Shown here piece after piece: positions 17,234 through 25,900 of a stretch of DNA of 64,000 bases. The stretch spans positions 84,204-148,203 of the forward strand of contig CALUWN010000003.1 of assembly GCA_944324495.1 (NCBI GenBank). The letters run 5' to 3'. The notes below the pieces were generated by a model. It saw only the letters and a program-made list of their open reading frames with translations, searched no databases and had not been told where the DNA came from. Position 1 is the stretch's first letter, and each line of letters starts with the position of its first letter. The stretch comes from an uncultured Mucispirillum sp. (GTDB taxonomy: Bacteria; Chrysiogenota; Deferribacteres; Deferribacterales; Mucispirillaceae). The translations under genes were made by a program, and so were the position numbers.

Positions 17234-18295
17234 CTAATTAGCAAATAAAGTATCATATTTATCTTTTGCGTTATAATGAACTGTAGTTTCTCCGTTAGTT
17301 TGTTCATCTTCCACATCATGTTCTACTGTTGAATTTTTATGCAGATAAAAATCTCCATTAATGTATCTGTATGTGGTATAGTTGTAAGTTTCTATACCAT
17401 GCCTATTTTGCCCTTGCGTTTCAAATGTAATATATCCATCTTTTGTAACAATAGATGCACTTCCACAAGTAGAGCCTGTATTAAACCCACCTTTTCTACA
17501 GTTAGATATATTCTTACCTGTGCCGTCGCATATAAATGCTATACTGCCAGCAGATATACACCACGAAGAAGTGCTGCTTAGTAGCTGAGTATCGCTGTAA
17601 CTTGAAGTTAATGCTATGGCAGTAAAAGCTTTATTACCAATTTTAAATTCGGTAATTGTTTCATTCAAATTATCACCTTCAAAGCCAGAAACAGCACGAG
17701 AAATACTATCTTTTAAAGCAGGATATTTATTTATAAGAGTTGTAGGTATCCTTGAAGGTATTAAATCTGCAATAGTAATATCTTCCATTTTAATTTTAAA
17801 GCTTTTTGATACACCTTCAGTGGAAAGCAGTTTACCAAAATCATTCCCATCTTCACCAGTCATTAAGCGAGTAAATTTATGCAAATAAAATTCACTATTT
17901 TTTTCTTTTAAAGTAAGAAAATAATCACCAGATTCAAAGGTAATATAACGCCCTGATACAGAAATATTATATGGTCCTCCAAAAGAGCCTAACTCGTATA
18001 AGTTTAATTTTTTACATTTAAAAAGTGTAGTATTGTTAGAGTCACATATATATGCAGTGTAATTCATATTGTCAATATATGATTCACCATCTTTATATGG
18101 TACATTATTATAGCTTGAAATATAAATAGCAACATACTGTTTTGAGTTAATATTAAAATTTTTATCTACACATTTAATAGTATTATTTTTATATTCCTTT
18201 TTATATTTATCTATGATTGATTCAACAGAATCTTCAGCATATAAAAAATTAAAAGAAAATAAAAATATGAAAATAGATAAAATAAACCTAGTCAT
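17234..18295 (-). CDS. Unknown secreted protein
   Basis: 353 residues. A clear signal peptide (MTRFILSIFIFLFSF, cleavage near LYAED) sends it across the inner membrane. Four Cys lie in short CDS/CDG-type contexts (YICDSNN, FICDGTG, ISNCRKGG, GSTCGSAS) that could form disulfides. Two similar stretches, FKCKKLNLYELGSFGGPYN followed by YITFESG and SNCRKGGFNTGSTCGSA followed by YITFETQ, suggest an internal duplication of about 170 residues. I recognise no known family. It stands alone and diverges from flgI; GGAGTG precedes the ATG. Confidence 0.75.
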   Translation of the reverse strand: MTRFILSIFIFLFSFNFLYAEDSVESIIDKYKKEYKNNTIKCVDKNFNINSKQYVAIYISSYNNVPYKDGESYIDNMNYTAYICDSNNTTLFKCKKLNLYELGSFGGPYNISVSGRYITFESGDYFLTLKEKNSEFYLHKFTRLMTGEDGNDFGKLLSTEGVSKSFKIKMEDITIADLIPSRIPTTLINKYPALKDSISRAVSGFEGDNLNETITEFKIGNKAFTAIALTSSYSDTQLLSSTSSWCISAGSIAFICDGTGKNISNCRKGGFNTGSTCGSASIVTKDGYITFETQGQNRHGIETYNYTTYRYINGDFYLHKNSTVEHDVEDEQTNGETTVHYNAKDKYDTLFAN

Positions 18296-18384
18296 AAAAC
18301 ACTCCTACATATATATTATTATAGACAGTATATATTTTTGGTATATAAAATGCAATATAGAAAAAAAAGAGTGGCAAAACAAAT

Positions 18385-18401
18385 TTGGCATACAGTTTGC
18401 T
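18385..18401 (+). promoter_or_regulatory. Sigma-54 (-24/-12) promoter for flgI-flgJ
   Basis: TTGGCATACAGTTTGCT has GG at 18387-18388 and GC at 18399-18400, exactly ten bases between, matching TGGCA-N-TTGC of RpoN promoters. The predicted transcript begins near 18412, about 30 bases before the flgI ATG. The same form recurs before flgM and flgL. Confidence 0.8.
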
Positions 18402-18440
18402 AGTATGAAGTTGTGAATAATTATTGTGGAGAAGAAGGAT

Positions 18441-19538
18441 ATGAAAAAGTTAATTTTAACTGTAATGGCGGTTATGGTTTTATTAACAGCAGTAAATGCT
18501 TCAGCAGCTGTTAAAATCCGTGACTTAGCAGATGTACAAGGTATTAGGGACAACCAGCTTTTTGGCTATGGTTTAGTAGTGGGCTTAAATGGCTCAGGGG
18601 ATAAACAGCAGACAGAATTTACAGTACAATCTCTTGTAAATATGCTTGATAGAATGGGTATAACTGTTCCACAAGGTGATGTAAAAGTAAAAAACGTGGC
18701 AGCAGTTATGGTTACGGCAAAACTTCCAGCATTTGCAAAAGCAGGTAATAAAATAGATGTAACAGTATCATCTGTAGGGGATGCAAAAAGTTTAGAAGGC
18801 GGCACATTACTTTTAACTCCATTAACTGGTGCTAATGGCCAAGTGTATGCTATAGCACAAGGTCCATTATCAGTTGGTGGTATGAATGTGAATGCAGGTG
18901 GAGCTAACGTTACAAAAAACCATCCAACAGTAGGTGTAATTCCTAACGGGGCAACAGTTGAAAAAGAAATACCATTTGCATTAGACGGTAATTATTTTGA
19001 TTTATCATTTAATTCATTAGGCGTAGCAGATATAGTTCAAGCAAAATCAGCAATTAATAGTTTTATTGGCACACCAATTGCTACTATAACTTCACCTACC
19101 AGTATTAGAGTAGATATTCCGGGTGAATTTAAAAATAATTATTATGACTTTTTAAGCAGTCTTTTAAATATAGAAATTCAGCCAGAAACATTTGCAAGGG
19201 TAGTAGTAGATGAAAGAACTGGTACAATTGTTATGGGTTCAGATGTAAGGATAAGCACAGTGGCAGTAGCACACGGCAACTTAACAATCACTATAACAAA
19301 CCAAGTAGATGTTAGTCAGCCAGCACCATTTAGTGATGGGGAAACAGTAGTAACAAATAACCCTGAAATAACTGTGGCAGAAGAGCAAACTAACCTTATG
19401 GTAGTGCCAGAGGGTGTTACAATATCAGACTTAGTGAAAGCATTAAATGCAATAGGTGTAACACCAAGGGATTTAATATCAATCTTGCAGGCAATAAAAG
19501 CAGCAGGTGCCCTGCACGCAGAACTGGAGCTGATGTAA
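18441..19538 (+). CDS. flgI: Flagellar P-ring protein
   Basis: Periplasmic P-ring subunit around the flagellar rod at the peptidoglycan layer, so the cell has an outer membrane. 365 residues from ATG 18441, with GGAG nine bases upstream; an in-frame GTG at 18426 lacks a ribosome site and would spoil the signal peptide. The Sec signal ends near NASAAVKIRD. Signatures include GYGLVVGLNGSGD, NVAAVMVTAKLP and VVDERTGTIVMG. The stop shares one base with flgJ. Confidence 0.96.
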   Translation: MKKLILTVMAVMVLLTAVNASAAVKIRDLADVQGIRDNQLFGYGLVVGLNGSGDKQQTEFTVQSLVNMLDRMGITVPQGDVKVKNVAAVMVTAKLPAFAKAGNKIDVTVSSVGDAKSLEGGTLLLTPLTGANGQVYAIAQGPLSVGGMNVNAGGANVTKNHPTVGVIPNGATVEKEIPFALDGNYFDLSFNSLGVADIVQAKSAINSFIGTPIATITSPTSIRVDIPGEFKNNYYDFLSSLLNIEIQPETFARVVVDERTGTIVMGSDVRISTVAVAHGNLTITITNQVDVSQPAPFSDGETVVTNNPEITVAEEQTNLMVVPEGVTISDLVKALNAIGVTPRDLISILQAIKAAGALHAELELM

Positions 19539-19936
19539 TGATAGAACTAGCTAAAATAAACGCAAATGTAGAGATGACACAAGAGGAAGCAAAAGCAAAA
19601 CGCGATAAAGAATTAAGAGAAGCTTGTGCGGCATTTGAAGGTATGTTTATGGATATGATGATGAAAACAATGCGTAAAGCAAGCATGGAATCATCATTGA
19701 TTAAAAAAAGCAACGGTGAAAAAATATTTACAGAAATGTTAGACCAGCAGTATGTAGATATTTTAGCAAAAAGACCAGATTCTGGTTTAGGTGAAACATT
19801 ATACCAGCACTTAAAACAGACTATGCCGCAGTATAGAGATGAGGGAAAAATTTTCCATAGAGAATTAAATCCATACGCTATCCAGCAAAAAAGACAGGAA
19901 AGCGTATCATCTGAAAGCTTAGATATGGTGCAATAA
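19538..19936 (+). CDS. flgJ: Rod-binding protein, FlgJ N-terminal domain only
   Basis: 132 residues matching only the FlgJ rod-scaffold half: AAFEGMFMDMMMKTMRKA, GEKIFTEMLDQQY, GLGETLYQHL. The peptidoglycan-hydrolase half of enterobacterial FlgJ is absent, as in many non-enteric flagellates, so wall cutting must come from another enzyme. The start overlaps the flgI stop by one base. A long hairpin lies about 35 bases after the stop. Confidence 0.92.
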   Translation: MIELAKINANVEMTQEEAKAKRDKELREACAAFEGMFMDMMMKTMRKASMESSLIKKSNGEKIFTEMLDQQYVDILAKRPDSGLGETLYQHLKQTMPQYRDEGKIFHRELNPYAIQQKRQESVSSESLDMVQ

Positions 19937-19969
19937 ATTCTATCACTTCACAATAAATTCACACACTTT

Positions 19970-20007
19970 AATTAGAGAGGGGAAGCATTTGCTTCCCTTT
20001 TCTAATT
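19970..20007 (+). terminator. Terminator-like hairpin after flgJ
   Basis: AATTAGAGAGGGGAAGC (19970-19986) pairs with GCTTCCCTTTTCTAATT (19991-20007) over 17 base pairs, three near the middle being G-U or A-U, with an ATTT loop. The U-tract lies inside the second arm, so termination may be partial. It separates flgI-flgJ from the flgM operon. Confidence 0.65.
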
Positions 20008-20022
20008 TAAAACACATTAATT

Positions 20023-20040
20023 TTGGCATAATAATTGCTT
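20023..20040 (+). promoter_or_regulatory. Sigma-54 (-24/-12) promoter upstream of flgM
   Basis: TTGGCATAATAATTGCTT carries GG at 20025-20026 and GC at 20037-20038 with the exact ten-base gap. A transcript from here starts near 20050 and has a ~165-base leader containing the left arm of the inverted repeat and the sigma-28 promoter. Confidence 0.8.
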
Positions 20041-20066
20041 ATAAATTTATGAAAAAATTTGTTTAC

Positions 20067-20093
20067 GGATAAGTTAGGCAAATTTACCTAAAT
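20067..20093. repeat. Left arm of inverted repeat bracketing flgM
   Basis: GGATAAGTTA, three bases, then AAATTTACCTAAAT. Its reverse complement recurs at 20536-20564 with a five-base central gap, giving 24 matching bases. The arm also contains a local palindrome, TTAGG...CCTAA. Confidence 0.8.
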
Positions 20094-20162
20094 ATCAGCA
20101 GGAGCGAAAAGGCATTAAAAAATATTTAGCAAAAAAATATTTAAATTTTTTTAAAAAAATGC

Positions 20163-20190
20163 TAAAGTTTTTTTTAGGTAAGGCCGATAG
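20163..20190 (+). promoter_or_regulatory. Sigma-28 (FliA) promoter for flgM
   Basis: TAAAGTTT at 20163-20170 and GCCGATAG at 20183-20190, 12 bases apart, against the consensus TAAAGTTT-N11-GCCGATAA. Only one base and one spacer position differ. Predicted start is near 20197, giving a short leader to the flgM ATG at 20215. Confidence 0.85.
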
Positions 20191-20214
20191 GGAAGATGAG
20201 CATTGGAGGATACT

Positions 20215-20517
20215 ATGAGAATTAATAGCAACATGATGAGTGGAATGGACACTCTTGAACAAACTTCCCGCGCAAAAAATGTGGAAAAAGTTTCTGCTGA
20301 GCAGCAACAAGCATCAACTGTAGAAAGTGATAATGTCACAATTTCAGAAAAAGGTAAAGATGTTTCTGAAATGACACGCACTTTAAAAAGTATGCCAGAA
20401 GTTAGGGCTGATAAAATAGCTGACTTAAAAGAACGTATTGCAAACGGCACTTACAATGTATCAGCTAGAGATGTGGCTGCTAAAATAGTTAATACTGCAT
20501 TAGACAATACTTTTTAA
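20215..20517 (+). CDS. flgM: Anti-sigma-28 factor FlgM
   Basis: Small cytosolic protein that holds sigma-28 until export through the completed hook. 100 residues from ATG 20215, chosen because GGAGGA sits four bases before it; an in-frame TTG at 20203 overlaps that site. The disordered, polar N-terminal half and the C-terminal MPEVRADKIADLKERIANGTY helix region match the family. It is driven by both sigma-54 and sigma-28 promoters and lies inside the inverted repeat. Confidence 0.92.
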   Translation: MRINSNMMSGMDTLEQTSRAKNVEKVSAEQQQASTVESDNVTISEKGKDVSEMTRTLKSMPEVRADKIADLKERIANGTYNVSARDVAAKIVNTALDNTF

Positions 20518-20535
20518 TTTAGCGGTAAAGTAAGA

Positions 20536-20564
20536 ATTTAGGTAAATTTCCATATAACTTATCC
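20536..20564. repeat. Right arm of inverted repeat bracketing flgM
   Basis: ATTTAGGTAAATTT, five bases, TAACTTATCC: the reverse complement of the two blocks at 20067-20093. It lies between the flgM stop and the flgN ribosome site at 20588. Confidence 0.8.
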
Positions 20565-20599
20565 CAAAAAAGCAGCTTAGCCTTTTAAGGGGGATATAT

Positions 20600-21088
20600 A
20601 TGGAACACAATTCTTTTATTAATTTAGTGGAAATACTTAAATCACAAGTAGCCCACTATACAGATGTTAGGGACACATTAGCAGAGGAAAAAACGGCAGT
20701 TACAAGCTGGAATACTAAGGCTGTGTTTGAGCTTAACAAACATAAAGAACAGCTTGTAAAAAAAGAAAAACTGCTTGAAGAAGCACGTAAAACATTATCC
20801 ATGCGTATAATGCAGGAGTATGGTTTATCAGAAGATACTGTTTCTGCTATTATTGAAGTGTGTGATGATGAAGAAGTGCGTGAAGAGCTTATATCTCTGC
20901 GTGATAATCTTTTAATATTAGTTTCAGAAATATCTCAAATTACTGTTTCCTTAAAAGTTCTTTATAGTACTAACCTTAAAATTATGAACGATGTAAAAGT
21001 GCGTATGGGTTATCTGCCATCTAACAAGTATGGTATGGAGCAATCAAACACTTCATCTATCCCATCTTCCTTACAGGTAATAGGCTAA
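20600..21088 (+). CDS. flgN: FlgN-type export chaperone for FlgK/FlgL
   Basis: 162 residues, almost entirely helical and charged, without signal or membrane segment. Length, heptad pattern and place directly before flgK fit the FlgN family, which keeps the hook-filament junction proteins soluble and delivers them to the export gate. Sequence similarity in this family is low, so context carries much of the call. A strong AAGGGGGA lies six bases before the ATG. Confidence 0.8.
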   Translation: MEHNSFINLVEILKSQVAHYTDVRDTLAEEKTAVTSWNTKAVFELNKHKEQLVKKEKLLEEARKTLSMRIMQEYGLSEDTVSAIIEVCDDEEVREELISLRDNLLILVSEISQITVSLKVLYSTNLKIMNDVKVRMGYLPSNKYGMEQSNTSSIPSSLQVIG

Positions 21089-21100
21089 GGGAGGTGCAAT

Positions 21101-22870
21101 ATGAGTAATTTATTTGGTATGATATGGACTGGTGTATCAGGATTGAATGCAGCTCAAACTGGTATATCAGTTACTGGTAACAATATGGCAAATATGAAAA
21201 CGGAAAATTATTCCAGACAGACTGTGGAGCTTGTAACAAAAAAACCTCAGTACACATATAATGGTGCAATAGGTAAAGGTGTTGATGTGGCAGGTGTTAG
21301 AAGGGTGTATGATGATTTATTAGCATCTTCAGTTCGTACAACTAATTCTGCTTTACAGTATTATACATCCACAAGTTCTACGCTTCAAAGTGCTATGCTT
21401 TACTTTAATGAACTTGAATCAGGCTCAGGGTTAGGGGACGCTTTAAAAAATTACTTTAACGCATGGCAGGATTTAAGTAACTCAGCACCTGATGATACTT
21501 CTGAATCTTTAACAAAAAGAACAGTACTAGTGGAGGCTGCTGATACTTTAGCATCAAAAATTCAAGAAGGCTATAAATATTTAGAAGATGCTAGAAAACA
21601 GTGCGATACTATTATTCAGCAGGAAGTAGATTCTGTTAATGAAATAACTCAGCAAATAGCAAAACTTAATAAAGAGATTGTAGCAGCAGAAGCATTAGGG
21701 CAGCCAGCAAACGAATTAAGGGATATGCGTGATGGCTTAATTGATGATTTAGCAACAAAAACTGAAGTAACAACATATTTAAGAGAAGACGGCTCAATGT
21801 ATGTTTCTATGAAAGGTCAGACATTAGTTGATGGCGGCACTGCACACTTACTTTTAACTGAAAAAGACCCAAATAACAATAACCATTTAAAAGTAATGTG
21901 GAAAACAGACAACCCAAATTCTAAACCAATTGATATGACATCACTTATGAAAAACGGTACAATTGCAGCACAACTGCAGGTTCGTGATAATGAGTTAAAA
22001 CAGTATCAATCAGATTTAGATTCTTTGGCTAAAAAAATGATAGAAGAAACAAACAGAATCCACGCTACAGGTATGGGGCTTGATAGAGCTTCAGAATATA
22101 CTGGTAAAACACAAGTGATTAACCCAGAGTATGCTTTAAGCAGCCCAGAAGGTGGGCTTCCATATACTGTAAAAAGTGGTTCTTTTGAAATAAATGTATC
22201 TACTCCAACAGGAAAACAGGATGATGAAGGCAATGAAATATATGATAACAAAAAAATTGTTATTCAAGTAAATGAAAACGATACATTAAAAACAGTGCTT
22301 GCAAGAATAAACCAAGAAGCAGGTAATTTAGTATCTGCATCATTAAATATTGATAATACAGTTACTATTAAAGCAGCAGCAGGCTCATATATTTCATTTG
22401 CTAATGATACATCAGACTTTTTATTGGCAACTGGTATGAACTCATTCTTTTCAGGAAGTTCAGCTCAGGATATGACATTAAATTCATCTATTAAAGAAAA
22501 CCCAAGGTTAATTGCTGCTTCTGAATTTGGTGCAGAAGGTGATAATACAAATGCATTAAAAATTTCTAAATTACAGACAACAAGTTTTTCAACTGTAAAA
22601 GGAAATGTTACATTTTCAGCATTTTATGGATATTTTATAGGTGAGATGAGTAGTGCAAAATCTCAAGCAGAAACATATAAAACCACAACAAATATGGCTT
22701 ATACAGAGCTTAATACTCAGCTTATGTCAATACGTGGTGTATCTGAAGAAGATGAGCAGGTAAATTTGGTGCTTTATCAAAGAATGTATGAAGCAAACTC
22801 AAGGTATATTAATGTGGTAGATGAGATGTTAAACACATTAATAAACGGGCTTGGTTCAGTTGGCAGATAA
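21101..22870 (+). CDS. flgK: Flagellar hook-associated protein 1
   Basis: First hook-filament junction protein, 589 residues. The N-terminal D0 signature is GVSGLNAAQTGISVTGNNMANM with NYSRQ; the C-terminal D0 helix is NLVLYQRMYEANSRYI. A middle domain from about 340 to 450 carries a flagellin hook-IN-type motif (KKIVIQVNENDTLKTVLARI). AGGGAGGTG precedes the ATG. The last codons and stop overlap the sigma-54 promoter of flgL. Confidence 0.96.
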   Translation: MSNLFGMIWTGVSGLNAAQTGISVTGNNMANMKTENYSRQTVELVTKKPQYTYNGAIGKGVDVAGVRRVYDDLLASSVRTTNSALQYYTSTSSTLQSAMLYFNELESGSGLGDALKNYFNAWQDLSNSAPDDTSESLTKRTVLVEAADTLASKIQEGYKYLEDARKQCDTIIQQEVDSVNEITQQIAKLNKEIVAAEALGQPANELRDMRDGLIDDLATKTEVTTYLREDGSMYVSMKGQTLVDGGTAHLLLTEKDPNNNNHLKVMWKTDNPNSKPIDMTSLMKNGTIAAQLQVRDNELKQYQSDLDSLAKKMIEETNRIHATGMGLDRASEYTGKTQVINPEYALSSPEGGLPYTVKSGSFEINVSTPTGKQDDEGNEIYDNKKIVIQVNENDTLKTVLARINQEAGNLVSASLNIDNTVTIKAAAGSYISFANDTSDFLLATGMNSFFSGSSAQDMTLNSSIKENPRLIAASEFGAEGDNTNALKISKLQTTSFSTVKGNVTFSAFYGYFIGEMSSAKSQAETYKTTTNMAYTELNTQLMSIRGVSEEDEQVNLVLYQRMYEANSRYINVVDEMLNTLINGLGSVGR

Positions 22871-22877
22871 TTTGCTA
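22860..22877 (+). promoter_or_regulatory. Sigma-54 (-24/-12) promoter for flgL, overlapping the flgK stop
   Basis: TTGGCAGATAATTTGCTA has GG at 22862-22863 and GC at 22874-22875, again ten bases apart. The TAA of flgK (22868-22870) lies between the two elements. Predicted start is near 22887, about 40 bases before the flgL ATG. Confidence 0.8.
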
Positions 22878-22925
22878 TATAATTAGCAGGAACAATATCG
22901 CCAAAAATAATTATGGAGCATTATT

Positions 22926-25900
22926 ATGAGAGTTACATTTAATATGCGTGCAATGCAGATGCAAAATATGCTTTCTACAAGCCTTTCAAATTACACTGAG
23001 GCAGTAAAAAAAGCAAGTGCTCAGAAGAATTTAATAAAACCGTGGGAAGATACAAGTAAGTATGTAGGAGCATACAACGTTCAAAATATGATTGATGAGC
23101 TTACACAGTTTAGTGAAAACGCAAATAGTGCTTCAAACTGGTTAAATAATACTGATGCAGAATTGCAGGAGCTTATTGAAGCATTAAAAAAAGCTCGTGA
23201 TGATTATGCTATTGCAGGAGCCTCTGATTCTTACGATGAAGAAAGCAGAAAAGCATTAGCTCAAGATGTATTAAGCCTTTATAATCAAATAATGGATATT
23301 GCTAATGCTAATTATAACGGCAGATATATTTTTGGTGGATATCAAACAGGAACACCGCCTTTTGCAGGTGGCACTAATGGTGTATCAAATGTAATCACTA
23401 AAAACCAAAACGGTGAAAATGTATCAGGGGACGCAATAGCTAAAGATGTATTTAGTGATATGACAGAGTTAAAATCTGGCAGATATACTGCAAAAGTTAC
23501 AGTTTTAGATGGTATTGCAAAATTACAGCTTTATGATGATAAAGGCAACCTTATGATAATGGATTCTAATGGTTCAGATGAATCAGGCGGTAATGGTAAC
23601 AAGGCTAATGTATCATTATCTTTTGAATATGAGCCGGGGAAAGTTATTAATACTGGCCGAGGTATATCATTTAAAATGCCAGATGATTTAGAAAACCCAA
23701 CAAGTATTGTTATGGAGTTTGATTATAAATCAGGCTCAGAAATCACATATCTTGGTGATAATGGGTCAATCTTTACTCAAATAGGATACAATCAAGATAT
23801 AGCTGTAAATATGCCGGGAAGCAGTATTTTTACCCAATCAAGTTTAATACTTCAAGGTTCAGCTTTTAATAAAGTAAACGGGCTTCCTGCAACAATTAAC
23901 AGTTTATTTTCAAGTTTAGATGGTACAAATATAAGTATTGGTGATTCAATAGAAATTGCAGGTACAGACCATAATGGTAACAAGGTAGGTACTGCAAGTT
24001 TAGTATCAAATACAAATCCAAGTTTAGATTTAGCTAATGCTTCAGAGAAAGAAAGAACATTAACTATCACTTATGGTGATAAACTTTATAAAGTAGTAGT
24101 GCCACAAAAAGCATACAATACAACAGAAGAATTAGCAGGTGCAATTAATAACGAGCTTAAAAATGCAGAATATCTAGGTGCATTAAATGGGCTTGGTGAT
24201 GTGGAAAATGTATCAATTGATGATTATCAAAATACAATTAATACACAGGTTAATTCAGGAAAATATGTAGGCGGTACAACTCAGGATGAGAAAAATAAAT
24301 ATAAAGTAGACTTATCTTCTCAACTTAAAATATCTGCTGATGGTGACAGGCTTAATTTTGCAAGTTTGAAAGCAGGTGATAATGTACGTATTGCAGTAAC
24401 AGGTACAGACCAAAGTTTACTTGGCTTTAAAGGTGCAACAGTTGCAGCAGAAGGAAAAGACACTATATTTGAAGTGGGCTATGATTTCCATAAAGATAAT
24501 ATAGAGCAAATTGAAACAACCCATGAAAATTTTGACTTAAAAGGTACAACATATACATTTTTTGTAAACGGTAAAGAGATAACTGTAAATAAACCAGCTA
24601 CTCAAACTACAACAACTAATATAACAAACCAAATATTAGGTGGAGTAGATGCTAATAATCAACCAAACGATATAGAACTACAAATTGCAGGAAAAACAAT
24701 AAAAATACCTGCAACAGAATTTGATGGTGCAATTGCAGCAGGGACTACTCCACAGGACTTTTTAAATGAGAAATTAAGAGAATATGGTTTAGGTGGTGAG
24801 GCAGCTATTACAAATGTAGTAGATAATGGTAATGGTACATATAATTTTGATGTATCAACTACAACACCTACTAAAAAAGATATAGAATATGCATTTGATG
24901 AGGCTTTAAGAAATGCAGGTTTTGATTTTGGTGTTAGTGTAAGCCTTGATTTAAACCCAAATGACCCAGCAAATGTAGGCAACTATGATATAACATTTTC
25001 TCTGCAAAACTACAATTCAAGCAGAGATGCAACATTAACTACAACTGCATATGATAGAAATACAATACCGCCAACATCTGACATGAAAACTGCAAAACTT
25101 GATAGAAGTGGAATGAATGCTGCAGAAGAAAAAACATTAGGTGATTATGTAGATTTCATAAAAGAGTTATATGGTCAAACAGTAGATGTATCTATTGTGG
25201 ACGGTAAATTAACTATTGCGGATTTAAGAAGTGGTGAAAGTAAACTTTCTTTTAGAACAAACGCACAAAACCAAGGTATAACTCATGCTAATGACCAGGT
25301 AACGATTGTAGGCGGAGCATATACAGGTAAAAGAGATGATAACTGGAAAGTTTCTGTTACAACCACATTAGGAACAAACGACCAAAGAAATGTATCTATA
25401 ACTATATTAGATAAAAATGGTAATAAAATATATGATGAAGTAACAACAGACTATAAAGGTGGCCCTATTCAGCTTCCAAACGGTGTAACTATCACTCCAG
25501 ATGATATGGAAATACCAAACCCATTAGACCCAACTAAAAGGGAGGCAACAACTACATTTCAAGTAGACTTAAAAGCGGAGCCGGGGCTTTCTTTTGGTGA
25601 TGTAAATATAACAGAAACTGGTAAAAACGTAAATATTTTCAGAGCATTAGAAAACTTAATGCACGCATTAGAGCATAATATTACTAAAAACGGTTTTGGT
25701 GAGCCTTCAGCTTGGCGTGCTACAGATTTAAACTCTACTGCAAAACCGTTTTTTGATGGCGTATTTCAAGGTAACTTTAATGATAACTGGAAATATGAAA
25801 TATTATCTCAAAACGATAAAACAGATTTTTACTTGCAAAACGAATATAAAACTACATCTGGCACAATAAAATACGATGCAGCATTAAATGCAAGTATTGC

